A stretch of 64,000 bases of DNA, taken from positions 78,136,935-78,200,934 of the forward strand of contig NC_092809.1 in NCBI RefSeq assembly GCF_040954645.1. Direction: 5' to 3'. The notes beneath the pieces are model-generated. The model had not been told where the DNA came from, searched no databases, and saw only the letters and a list, made by a program, of their open reading frames with translations. Within the stretch, counting starts at the first letter, position 1; each line of letters begins with the position of its first letter. A program made the position numbers and the translations under genes. Origin of the DNA: Diabrotica undecimpunctata (taxonomy: Eukaryota; Arthropoda; Insecta; Coleoptera; Chrysomelidae). This document shows positions 10,937 through 20,192 of this stretch, piece after piece.

Positions 10937-11289
10937 TGTTGTGAATTTATTAAAAGGTTCAATATTTATAACACTTACGGATTTAATTTATTTCTTTATT
11001 TATATTAACTTATCTGACAATAATTTATATATTATATCCGTACGTAACAAATTCGCGAGCGCGGGTTCAGAATTAACTGTCCCTCCATATAAAAATGTCG
11101 TATTTATATACGAAATCCTGATATACTAGAACAGCATCGAAAGATCGCATTGTCTTGCATCGAAAAATCGAGAAGCATCTAGATTGGAGGATTCACCATA
11201 ATTTGAACCTAGATCCTTCGCCAAATTTCTACAACAAAACAGAATTATTAGTCATCATATATTTAGGCCAGTATATATTTATCGTAACA
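10937..11289 (-). repeat. 3' LTR of nested gypsy element
   Basis: Identical to 16831-17183. TG...CA boundaries on both strands. The stop codon of the integrase frame (11279-11281) lies inside this LTR. Confidence 0.93.
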
Positions 11290-13384
11290 TTGCCCCCCTC
11301 TTAAAAGATGGTTCCTCCTGGAACCTTGTCGGGACTGGAACCGGAACTGTATGCTGGTATCGGCAACTGGACCCTCTTTTACAACTTCCAGTTGTATAAA
11401 AATGACAAGGGACGGTTTTCTCTCCGCACAAGGTACTTAGCGGATTGCAACAGACTAACACCTGGACTTCGGTGTCTTTGAAGATCTCCTCCACCATATT
11501 TCGGATAACCCTCCAATCTAATTGGCGGCACTCCAACTTTGGCATGGCTAACTTTTGCACGTCGGACTCTAGTACGTGCTCTCTCAATTGAAGTAAGGCT
11601 TCCCATACATCTCGGTAGGTAGGTTGGTCACGGGCAGTGTCTTTTGTTACCAGGTAGAAAAGGTAACGTGATGCATCTTGGAGTTTCAAGGTTTTACCGG
11701 GAGCTGGCACTTGGCATTGAAGTTCTGCAACTCGACCAAACTTCCTTCGAAAGACGGATGCCAACCCTGGTGCATCTTTGATACTGGCCGGGATGGTAAG
11801 GGCCAGCGAGTAGTCATCGGGGAGCGCGAGTAGATCTTGCTTTTCTTCAGTGGTAACACCATGTCTTGCTTTACCGGTACCTCCATAGGCACCCATGAAT
11901 TCCTCAAACGTGAGGTCAGACACATCTTGGACTTGGTTTACTTCCACTTCTTCACCTTCGAAAGATGCCAACCGGTTATGGTGTACTATCATCGGCTTTC
12001 CCCTCGGAATCTTGCTTATTCGGTAGATGACATCGTTGATCTTCTCCATAATGAGGTATGGACCTTCCCAAAACTGCTGCAATTTGGGAGAACAACCTTT
12101 TCGCTTCTTGGGATTATACAGCCATACTTTGTCGTTCTTCTTAAAGCAACCCTTTTCGGCTTGTGTATCGTACCGTTTCTTCATTCTGTCGCTAGCGATC
12201 TGAAGGTGGGAACGGACCAACTCATGTACATCGTCCATTCTTCTTCGTAATTCGATCACATAATCTTCACCTGCTACATCTTCTCCAGGTTTACATCCAA
12301 ACTCGAGATCACAAGGTAGTCGCATTTCGCGTCCGAATAGGACTTTGGCTGGTGTCTGGCCTGTTGATTCGTTAACAGCAGATCTGTAGGCCATTGTGAA
12401 GAACGGAAGGTATTGGTCCCAGTCTCGCTGATGATCGGACACCATCTTTGTCAAATACTTGCCAACTGTCCTATTCATTCGTTCTACCATACCATCCGAT
12501 TGCGGATGATACGCGGTAGTTCTTGTTTTCTTCATGCCTAGTCTATCACATATTCCTTGGAATAGATCGCTTTCGAAGTTCCTGCCTTGGTCACTATGGA
12601 TCTCCAAAGGCACTCCAAATCGGCTGATATATTCTTGGATCAACTTATCTGCAACGGTGGCGGCCTTCTGGTCTGGAAGTGCGTAAATCTCGACCCACTT
12701 AGTAAAGTAATCCATTACTACCAACATGTACTTGCCTCCATTTTCACTTTCTGGAAATGGCCCAGCGATGTCCAAAGCTATTCTTTCAAACGGGCTTCCA
12801 ACATTATATTGTCTCATAGGAGCTCTCCTTTTTCGGTGAGGCCCGTTACTCGTAGCACAAATAGTACATTTCTTACACCAGTCTTTTACGTCGTCGGAAC
12901 TGTTCATCCAATAAAACCGTTCCCGAATTCGCTGAAGGGTTTTCTTTACCCCAAAATGCCCTCCCGATGGACTGTCGTGTAACTGACGAAGTACTTCGGC
13001 TATTCTGCTCTTTGGGATCACCAACTGTCTTCTCTTCTCTGAACCGTCATCATTTTCCAGGACTCGTTTGAGCAAGCCATCTTCGATGATAAATGAGTCC
13101 CACTGGGCCCAATACGTCTTAACTACTGAGCATAGGTTTGATATTTCCTGCCACGGTGGTCGACGGTTTTCCTCTTTCCATTTTCGGATTTTCTGTATAA
13201 CTGGATCTCTCTCTTGTTCTTCCCTTATCTTAGTAGGCGTCCAGTCGTCGTTGACAATCGTCGTTCTTAGCACTGCTGCTTCCTTGGATTCCGTTTTGTT
13301 GCAGTGGGAACACTCTGCTGGGCATGGCCTTCTGGAAAGAGAATCAGCGTTTCTGTGGCTGGCTAACTCCGGCCCGGTGCTCAA
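11279..13384 (-). CDS. integrase with C-terminal macro-like (OARD1-type) and CCCH zinc-finger regions
   Basis: 701-residue frame. The first ~30 residues are the RNase H tail read past the frame break. Residues 136-176 hold the HHCC zinc module (H136, H143, C173, C176). The integrase core has D205, D265 and E301 (D-x35-E). A GPY/F-like segment (WEGPYLIMEKI) is near 440. Residues 520-645 resemble the OARD1/C6orf130 type of macro domain: PGLASVFRRKFGRVAELQ, RYLFYLVTKDTA..QPTY, and LAMPKLEC..LDW..I..MVEEIF. The catalytic GxGLDR loop is replaced by a shorter ECRQLDW, so hydrolase activity is doubtful. Residues 660-678 form a CCCH finger (C-x7-C-x5-C-x3-H). Integration function follows from family knowledge; the role of the added domains is unknown. 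Confidence 0.85.
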   Translation of the reverse strand: MSTGPELASHRNADSLSRRPCPAECSHCNKTESKEAAVLRTTIVNDDWTPTKIREEQERDPVIQKIRKWKEENRRPPWQEISNLCSVVKTYWAQWDSFIIEDGLLKRVLENDDGSEKRRQLVIPKSRIAEVLRQLHDSPSGGHFGVKKTLQRIRERFYWMNSSDDVKDWCKKCTICATSNGPHRKRRAPMRQYNVGSPFERIALDIAGPFPESENGGKYMLVVMDYFTKWVEIYALPDQKAATVADKLIQEYISRFGVPLEIHSDQGRNFESDLFQGICDRLGMKKTRTTAYHPQSDGMVERMNRTVGKYLTKMVSDHQRDWDQYLPFFTMAYRSAVNESTGQTPAKVLFGREMRLPCDLEFGCKPGEDVAGEDYVIELRRRMDDVHELVRSHLQIASDRMKKRYDTQAEKGCFKKNDKVWLYNPKKRKGCSPKLQQFWEGPYLIMEKINDVIYRISKIPRGKPMIVHHNRLASFEGEEVEVNQVQDVSDLTFEEFMGAYGGTGKARHGVTTEEKQDLLALPDDYSLALTIPASIKDAPGLASVFRRKFGRVAELQCQVPAPGKTLKLQDASRYLFYLVTKDTARDQPTYRDVWEALLQLREHVLESDVQKLAMPKLECRQLDWRVIRNMVEEIFKDTEVQVLVCCNPLSTLCGEKTVPCHFYTTGSCKRGSSCRYQHTVPVPVPTRFQEEPSFKRGAMLR
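11291..11302 (-). promoter_or_regulatory. polypurine tract of nested gypsy element
   Basis: On the minus strand AAGAGGGGGGCA directly precedes the 3' LTR with one or two bases between. It would prime plus-strand DNA synthesis. Confidence 0.8.
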
Positions 13385-16300
13385 TCTTAAAATCGTATTC
13401 TTGGAGTCGTTCGATCCACCTGGCTATCTGACCCTCTGGATTCTTAAACTGCATCAACCACTTAAGGGCGGCATGGTCGGTTCGGATTAGAAACTTTCTG
13501 CCATAGAGATATTGATAGAAGTGCTCTACTGATTTCACTACTGCCAGAAGTTCTCTTCTCGTGACGCAATAATTCCGTTCTGGTTTTGAAAGAACTTTAC
13601 TAAAATATCCGAGGACTCGTTCCTGTCCTCCTTGAATCTGAGACAGCACTCCTCCAATTCCCACATTACTTGCATCCGTATCTAAGATGAACTCTCCTTC
13701 TGGCAGTGGATACCCCAAAATTGGTGCTGTTATTAAATGCTTTTTCAACGTTTCAAAGGCATTTTGGCAGTCTATATCCCAGCGGTATTCTCTTGATTCC
13801 TCTGTAAGTCGCGTTAATGGCTTAGCGATATCTGCAAACTTCTTAATAAACCTCCGGTAGTAAGTACATAGTCCAAGAAAACTTCTCACTTGATGTTTGT
13901 CAGTTGGTTTTGGCCATTCCTTAATGGAATCGATTTTTCCCTTATCCACGGCCACTCCTTCTTTACTGACTATATGACCCAGATAATTGACTTTACCTTG
14001 AAATAGCTGGCACTTCTTGGGGTTTAGCATCAATTGGGCAGCTTTAAGTCGATTAAAAACGTTTTCTAAATTCCTCAAATGATCTTCGAATGTCTCCCCC
14101 AAGACGATTATGTCATCTAAATAAACCAGGCATGTTTTCCAAGATAACCCTCTCAACACATTTTCCATAAGCCTCTCAAATGTCGCAGGAGCATTACAGA
14201 GTCCAAATGGCATAACGTTGAATTGCCACAATCCAGATCCTGTGGTGAAGGCTGTCTTTTCTTTATCTACTGGGTCCATTTCTACCTGCCAGTATCCAGA
14301 CTTCAAATCCAAAGTAGAAAACAATTTACTTCCAGCCAATGTGTCCAATGTGTCATCGATCCGAGGCAGAGGATAACTATCTTTCTTGGTAACGTTGTTC
14401 AGCAAACGGTAATCCACACAGAACCTCGTCGTTCCGTCTTTCTTCTTAACCAGGACCACCGGAGAGACCCATGGGCTCGTAGAAGGTTCTATCACCCCGT
14501 CTTTCTTCATTTCCTGAACAATCGTTTCAGCTTCCTCTCTTTTCGCCTGTGGTAATCGTCGAGCTGTTTGACGAATTGGTTTAGCATTACCAGTATCAAT
14601 TTTATGCTTAACAACCGTAGTTCTTCCCGTCTTTCCTCCTTTCGGTACGAAAATATCACGATACTGCCGAAGAAATTCCCTTAATTTCCTTTTCTCCATC
14701 TGATTTAGAGACTGTCCTGCAACTGCAACCATTTGGTCGAATTTATCGTTGGAATTATCAGATGTTGTCGCCTGACGGATTATGGATGTCACAGGTACAC
14801 AAGTTCCTACTTTTGTCTCTTTCTTTATGGTCACTGGGTAGTCGTTGACATTGATAAGTCTCACAGGAATTTCTTTAGCCGAAGTCACCAATTCCTTTCC
14901 AATTATGATTCCACGGCCAACCTCATCGTCGTGGTTCCAAGGCTCCATCATAACAGGTCTCCCTTCGTCTACAATTCCCTGTAGTCGCGCTACTATGATC
15001 GTTTCGCTTCTCGCAGGCACGACTGTATCTTCTGTAATGGCTGCTTGCACAGTGTTGTCATTATGTGGATGGAGAAATACCTCCTCGTTGCCAACTTTGA
15101 TTACCTTATTCTTAAAATCCAATTGGAATCCATGCATATTCATTACGTCCATTCCTAATATAACATCCTCTTCGATGTCAGCAACTATAACAGTATGGAC
15201 AAACTTTTCTGCCCCAATTCCCAATTGTACCTGGATTTCTCCATGAATGTTGGCATTTTCACCTGTAGCGGTCCGAAGTCGTAACCTCGTTGGTAACAGT
15301 TTCTTTCGGCTGTTTATACCTGTCGGGCGTATAATGGTTCTGGTCGCTCCGGTATCCACCAACAACGTATGTCTTTTACCATTTATTTCTCCATCTACAT
15401 ATACACTATCTTCACGACATTTCAAAGAAGCTATTAATATAAGAGGGTCTTTGGAAAAGTTCCGGGTCGAAGCTGCTCCTCTAAAGCCGACTCGTTCTGG
15501 TTTTTCCGATGGTGAGTTTCTTGATTTTATGGTCTTCGTTTTCTTGCATGTCATGCTTTTTATCAAATTAAAGAGCTGGTCAAGTTTATCTTCATCTCCT
15601 TCCTCTTTTACAGTCCTAACTTTACTGTACCCGCCAGAGGCCTGCGTAGCTGACTCGTATTCGAGGGCGGCGGATAAGACATCAACCAGCGTCTTGTGAC
15701 GAGCTAATCGTAGTGTTCTCTGCATTTCATGATCACGAAGACCATCAATAAACGTTTGAACGGCCAATTTTTCCATCATGTCTTCGGGAGCTGTTGGATA
15801 AGCATATCGTACTAATCTGGCAATATCTACCTCATATTCTTGAAGAGCCTCCTCTTTCTTCTGTCTACGATTTTTAAGCTGTGACTGATATACATGCTCC
15901 AAATGTTTGTGGCCATATCGCATATTTAACCTCTTCTTCAGTTGTTCGAAATCATCGGTCTCCTCTACGGCTATGGTCTGAAGCACATCTAAGGCATCTC
16001 CTCGAAGAGCGATAGTCAGGTTTACAGCCTTTTCTTTTTCAGACCATCCATTTGCTCTTGCGGCTGATTCGAACTGTTTCATGTAGTTGTTCCATGATGA
16101 TTTTCCGTCGAAAGTTGGGACTTTAACATGAATAGAACCTCCACTTCCTTCAAATTTCGGCCGTGTCTCCAACTTAAATTTCGTCTCGTCTTCTTTTATC
16201 TCCACTGTAATCAGATTGTTACCTCTCTCTGCTGTCCCTGTTTCTTCCATCTTCCTTTCCATCTCTTTAATCTTTTCTTCGAAGGCCAACTTATCGGCAG

Positions 16301-16760
16301 CAACTTGGTTTTTTAGCGAAGACACTCTATCGTCAAGAGCAGATATTTCAGAAGTGACTTTAGAGATGTTAGCAGAAACTTTGCTTTCCAGAGAAGAAAT
16401 CTCGTTAGAAACTTTGCTTTCTAAAGAAGCGATGTCGCCGGATACTTTGTTCTCCAATGATGCGATGTCGCCGGAAACTTTGGCTACATCAGAAGACACT
16501 TTCGAAATATCGTCGGAAACTTTGTTCTCTAATGATGCGATGTCGCCGGAAACTTTGGCTACATCAGAAGAAACTTTCGAAATCGACGAGAGGACAGCAT
16601 CTTCAAATATATAAGTCTCTGGATCTAGTCCTTCTTCTAGCAAAGCGTTCTTTAGTCGTTGGACTAACTCAGCCTTTTTTCCGGTAGAAGCTAATTCTCT
16701 GTCTTCAAGATGTCTTCTTAAATTAGTCACTGTCAGCTCATAAATCGTAGCCATTTCCAC
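13344..16760 (-). CDS. gag-pol frame: SAP, coiled coil, capsid, protease, RT, RNase H
   Basis: 1138 residues from ATG at 16760. Residues 8-42 resemble a SAP motif (LTVTNLRRHL...KKAELVQRLK). Residues 55-175 are a long coiled coil with an internally duplicated unit (VSSDVAKVSGDIASLENKVS). A capsid-like region spans 200-375. The expected CCHC knuckle (about 400-430) is absent. Protease: DTGA at 469-472 and ILGMD at 534-538. RT: about 735-915 with YLDD at 880-883. RNase H: TDAS at 1028-1031, on to about 1130. The frame ends early at TGA 13344-13346 because of a 4-bp GGCT duplication; the integrase follows in another frame. The start is chosen because it is the first ATG after the primer binding site and precedes the SAP motif. 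Confidence 0.9.
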   Translation of the reverse strand: MEMATIYELTVTNLRRHLEDRELASTGKKAELVQRLKNALLEEGLDPETYIFEDAVLSSISKVSSDVAKVSGDIASLENKVSDDISKVSSDVAKVSGDIASLENKVSGDIASLESKVSNEISSLESKVSANISKVTSEISALDDRVSSLKNQVAADKLAFEEKIKEMERKMEETGTAERGNNLITVEIKEDETKFKLETRPKFEGSGGSIHVKVPTFDGKSSWNNYMKQFESAARANGWSEKEKAVNLTIALRGDALDVLQTIAVEETDDFEQLKKRLNMRYGHKHLEHVYQSQLKNRRQKKEEALQEYEVDIARLVRYAYPTAPEDMMEKLAVQTFIDGLRDHEMQRTLRLARHKTLVDVLSAALEYESATQASGGYSKVRTVKEEGDEDKLDQLFNLIKSMTCKKTKTIKSRNSPSEKPERVGFRGAASTRNFSKDPLILIASLKCREDSVYVDGEINGKRHTLLVDTGATRTIIRPTGINSRKKLLPTRLRLRTATGENANIHGEIQVQLGIGAEKFVHTVIVADIEEDVILGMDVMNMHGFQLDFKNKVIKVGNEEVFLHPHNDNTVQAAITEDTVVPARSETIIVARLQGIVDEGRPVMMEPWNHDDEVGRGIIIGKELVTSAKEIPVRLINVNDYPVTIKKETKVGTCVPVTSIIRQATTSDNSNDKFDQMVAVAGQSLNQMEKRKLREFLRQYRDIFVPKGGKTGRTTVVKHKIDTGNAKPIRQTARRLPQAKREEAETIVQEMKKDGVIEPSTSPWVSPVVLVKKKDGTTRFCVDYRLLNNVTKKDSYPLPRIDDTLDTLAGSKLFSTLDLKSGYWQVEMDPVDKEKTAFTTGSGLWQFNVMPFGLCNAPATFERLMENVLRGLSWKTCLVYLDDIIVLGETFEDHLRNLENVFNRLKAAQLMLNPKKCQLFQGKVNYLGHIVSKEGVAVDKGKIDSIKEWPKPTDKHQVRSFLGLCTYYRRFIKKFADIAKPLTRLTEESREYRWDIDCQNAFETLKKHLITAPILGYPLPEGEFILDTDASNVGIGGVLSQIQGGQERVLGYFSKVLSKPERNYCVTRRELLAVVKSVEHFYQYLYGRKFLIRTDHAALKWLMQFKNPEGQIARWIERLQEYDFKIEHRAGVSQPQKR

Positions 16761-16810
16761 AATTTATTTTATATTCACTTGTAATTTATTTTCGCAATTT
16801 ATCTAAGTAT

Positions 16811-16828
16811 TCCACTGTTCTGACACCA
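16811..16828 (-). promoter_or_regulatory. primer binding site of nested gypsy element
   Basis: Two bases inside the 5' LTR the minus strand reads TGGTGTCAGAAC, complementary to a CCA-tailed tRNA 3' end. It resembles the tRNA-Leu type used by several gypsy-like elements; the tRNA identity is from memory and should be checked. Confidence 0.7.
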
Positions 16829-16830
16829 TT

Positions 16831-17183
16831 TGTTGTGAATTTATTAAAAGGTTCAATATTTATAACACTTACGGATTTAATTTATTTCTTTATTTATATT
16901 AACTTATCTGACAATAATTTATATATTATATCCGTACGTAACAAATTCGCGAGCGCGGGTTCAGAATTAACTGTCCCTCCATATAAAAATGTCGTATTTA
17001 TATACGAAATCCTGATATACTAGAACAGCATCGAAAGATCGCATTGTCTTGCATCGAAAAATCGAGAAGCATCTAGATTGGAGGATTCACCATAATTTGA
17101 ACCTAGATCCTTCGCCAAATTTCTACAACAAAACAGAATTATTAGTCATCATATATTTAGGCCAGTATATATTTATCGTAACA
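16831..17183 (-). repeat. 5' LTR of nested gypsy element
   Basis: Identical 353-bp partner of 10937-11289, followed by target duplication CTAT at 17184-17187. Confidence 0.93.
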
Positions 17184-17693
17184 CTATGTTTACTAAAACG
17201 TAAGATGATAGTGAAAAGATCATCTTGCAAATTAGGTCCAACCATAAGAATGTCGTTCAGGAAAACACCTGAATCTGTATTGGCAGAACCGTCAAAAACA
17301 ACACGAATTTTATTGCCTTTATAGACACAATGATGAGGAAGAAAGAACTCAGATCCTATGGTTACAAAGGGTGAAACAGACATATGGTGTAAGGATAAAT
17401 ATTCATCGATAAATCGAGTGTAATCATCTTAATTCAAAATTCGCATTAAGCTTCTTTTCGAGAGAATAAAATATTTTTGTTGCTGTAGTCTTAGAGTCGC
17501 CTAGATTGTCGACGGAAGATTTCAAGGGAAATGATACTACAAACCTACCAGAAGAATTAAGAGAGGTCATTTTTAAAAAATGATCTTCACAAGAAAGTTC
17601 CTCGTTGGACAAAAATTTTGTTTTTGGGCATTCTTCAATTTCCCAAAATTTTTGAAGTTGATCTTCAATGCTTAAATTGTTTATGGTCGACAA
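17184..17693 (-). pseudogene. BEL/Pao RT N-terminal part
   Basis: The minus strand gives a DUF1758-to-RT linker (SIEDQLQKFWEIEE near 17640) and, after a one-base frameshift near 17424, RFIDEYLSLHHM and VSPF, then PHHCVYKGNKIRVVFDGSA (17330-17275) and NDILMVGPNLQDDLF. These are the first RT blocks of Pao elements. The frame stops at the gypsy insertion and resumes at 10936. Confidence 0.85.
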
Positions 17694-17768
17694 ATGGCAT
17701 GTAGTTCTGGCTGCAAGGCTATTGTTTGGAAATAATGGACCTGAGATAATCCATCCGAGTTTGGTTTT

Positions 17769-19553
17769 TTAAAGAATCGGTTGTCCAGGTGATAATTTAA
17801 TCTGACCAATACAAATTAAATTCCAGAAGATATCTGCACCGATAAGAAGATCAATAGGAGATGAAATATTGAAGTCTGGATCGGCCAGAGTAATATTAGA
17901 AGGGATATTAAGTGTTTTCTTATAGAATGTGACAAAAGGTAAATTTCCTGCAATTTCTGGAAGTACTAAGCAAGAAATTATTTGAGAAAAGTTTAAAGTT
18001 TTGGATTTAAATTTTACTGATATTCTATAGCTTACAATAGAATTTGTTTGGTTTATACCAGAAATAGAAAAATGTGTTTTGGTTGTAGGTAACCTTAGAA
18101 GATTTAATAGGCGCTGGAAAATGAAATTACTTTCCGAGCCGTTATCTAGAAGCGCACGAGCCTCGTATTCGTTACCTGAGATGTCAAAGACTTTTATTTT
18201 TACAGTTGACAGCAAAGTAGTAGAGTTGTGCTCAAACGAAATGTTACGTGCTGTCAGTACATTAGAACCTTCTGATGTACCTGGATTTGAGCAAGGTAAA
18301 CTGTTGCTGGTTTGATTACTGGTTTCAATAAGCGTTTGTAAGTTACCTTGAAAGTGTAAAAGTGTGTGGTGTATTTTCCCACATTTACGACACCCGGAAG
18401 ATTTGCATTGCTTAGTGAAATGACCACTACGCAGACAATTTATGCAAAGTCGTAAGCGTTTTGCTTCATTACGTCTTAATGACGTTTCTAATGTGAGAAA
18501 TTCAGGACAAGTGTAAATTAGATGTTTTTGTTTGCATAAAGAACAGTTAGAAGAATTATTAGTTGACAAGAAATTTTTGGACTTGGGATTGCCTGTAGAT
18601 GGAAATTTGGGACGAGATTTTTCTTCTTGATGATTAATAGATTCTAAGACTCTACATTTGCCTCTTAGAAATTCAGTTAAGTTACTCAAAGTGGGTAATG
18701 TGATCTTGTCGTCTTTAATTGACAGTTCCCATTCTTTGTGTGTAGCATTGTCTAGTTTTGTGGTGATTAGATATATGATAAGGGCGTCCCAAGATGTTGT
18801 GTCTAAGTCTAAGGACTCAAGAGAGCGTAAATGTCTTTGGAAACCATCAAGTAAAGTGTGTAAATCAAGATGTGAATTTTTTTAAACATTTGGTAAGTTA
18901 AATAATTTTTTAATATGATTATTAACAAGAAAAGATTTGTTTTCAAATCTGTCTTTTAGTAATTCTCATGCAGTTTCATATGTTGCCTCAGAAATGTTCA
19001 GGTTACGTATCGTTTCTGCGGCAATACCTTGTAAGGATAATCTTAGATAATGGATTTTCTGAATGTTGGAAAGTTCCGTGTTGGTATGTATGATAGAATT
19101 AAATGTATCCCTAAAGAACAACCAATTATCATAATCACCCTCAAAGAAGGGCAAGTTGATAGCGGGTAACCTAATGTTAATAGACCTTTGTGAACTGTTT
19201 TCGGACGAAATTGTCGAATTTGAAGCTAGAGCAGCTTGATCACGGGGTTTTGAAAGATTGGTGTCAATAAAGTCTCGCGCAGCGCTAGTGATATGGAAAA
19301 ACGGCGTTTCGAAAGACGACCTTTCTATACCATGGATAGTATCTGCTTTGGCAGTATAGTACTCATCAGAGGCCTCAATAAGTGATTGATCGTTGTCAAA
19401 ATCATCAAAAAGTTTCTCAATTCTATCAAGTCTAAGTTGTAAATCTCTAAAGTTAATTTGTTCTAAAGGTTTGTTTTTGATAGAATTAAAATACGTACTA
19501 AAACGAGTTACAGAACCTTTGATTGAGGAGCGTTTAGTTTTTGCTGTAGCCAT
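17769..19553 (-). pseudogene. BEL/Pao gag and protease (DUF1759, zinc knuckles, DUF1758)
   Basis: A single frame from ATG 19553 to 17769 is cut by two internal nonsense codons, TGA at 18966-18968 and TAA at 18882-18884, before ending at 17769-17771, itself premature relative to the Pao RT. The N-terminal part has the Pao gag block LPFFEGDYDNWLFFRDTF. The middle has CSLCKQKH..YTC, CINCLRSGHFTKQC and CRKCGKIHHTLLH, zinc-knuckle-like motifs. The end has an aspartic-protease-like RALLDNGSESNFI with DNG in place of DSG. Downstream segments in the same frame (17693-17424) confirm the nonsense changes. Confidence 0.88.
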
Positions 19554-19560
19554 ATTGACA

Positions 19561-20126
19561 ATATAATTTTATATAATATATTCACAAAAATAAAAATGTA
19601 TGTATGTATACGCAAAAAAATTTAAAGCAAATTATGTAATGTTATCTGTATAAAAGTTTTGCGAGTGAATAAAAAACGTTAAAGATAATATTTCAACTTT
19701 GTAATAATTTATAAATAAAAATGAATAAATTGAAATAAATTTAAGGACGCTACTATATTTGTGTATTAATGTATAAATGAAAATATTAAAATCTCTAAAT
19801 GTGTTATAACAGTAAAATACGTGATTTTAAAAATAAATATTTTCCACTGAATTAAATCAAATACAAAATGTACCTGCGAAAAATTCTGCGAAAATGTATA
19901 ATATATATTGTCCATCTTCCATCATAAGCCGACAAGTCGGCTTGTGATGGAAGAGGGACAAAGAAGGATTCTGGTATAAAGGCCATGAAATAAAAACGCC
20001 ACCTAGGAAGAACTCCTACCCGCTGGTGAGATGGTATTAAGAGAATCTCGACGAATTGGATTGCAACAATACAAGAAATAAATGAAAAAAACCTTGAGGA
20101 GGCGTATGTTCTATATCACAAGATTT
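19561..20126. other. 5' flank of BEL/Pao, AT-rich; contains hairpin
   Basis: Should hold the Pao leader and 5' LTR, but no primer binding site or LTR boundary is recognisable. The only structure is the hairpin at 19916-19953, listed separately. Confidence 0.4.
19916..19953. repeat. 38-bp hairpin
   Basis: Arms CTTCCATCATAAGCCGAC and GTCGGCTTGTGATGGAAG are 18 bp with one mismatch and a 2-base AA loop. GC content is well above the surroundings. It might be the end of a fold-back element or a precursor-like hairpin; no neighbour supports either. Confidence 0.8.
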
Positions 20127-20192
20127 CAACGTAAAGTGCTGAGGAACAATGTTGAGATGCCATGGTACGTTAGGGATGATAATCTATAAAAA
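20127..20192 (+). pseudogene. short Jockey-type LINE fragment
   Basis: The frame FQRKVLRNNVEMPWYVRDDNL resembles the block following the RT of Jockey elements (Q.K.LR....APWYVRN..L). It is too short for a firm family call. Confidence 0.4.

Larger units (their letters stand above)
10937..17183 (-). mobile_element. young Ty3/gypsy element with macro-like and CCCH domains
   Basis: Two 353-bp LTRs (10937-11289 and 16831-17183) bound a 6247-bp minus-strand element. Both start TGTTGTGAAT and end CGTAACA, and I see no difference between them. The target duplication CTAT is exact (10933-10936 and 17184-17187). Primer binding site, polypurine tract, a gag-pol frame and an integrase frame are all in place. 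Identical LTRs imply recent insertion into the already decaying BEL/Pao copy. No env. A 4-bp duplication breaks the coding sequence at 13357-13364. Confidence 0.93.
8041..19560 (-). mobile_element. BEL/Pao LTR retrotransposon, decayed, with nested gypsy element
   Basis: Minus-strand order gag, protease, RT, RNase H, integrase is seen from 19553 down to about 8100. A 10937-17183 gypsy element interrupts the RT. A polypurine-like run (GGGAGGCGGC on minus, about 8069-8080) is followed by TTAAATGTTAAATGTTAAACG repeats, which could be the first bases of a 3' LTR. The rest of that LTR and the whole 5' LTR are not recognisable. Nonsense codons and frameshifts in every gene show an old copy. Confidence 0.85.

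Noticed and set aside
11837..16687. Numerous plus-strand frames of 60-150 codons
   Set aside because: All are antisense shadows of the nested gypsy gag-pol and integrase.
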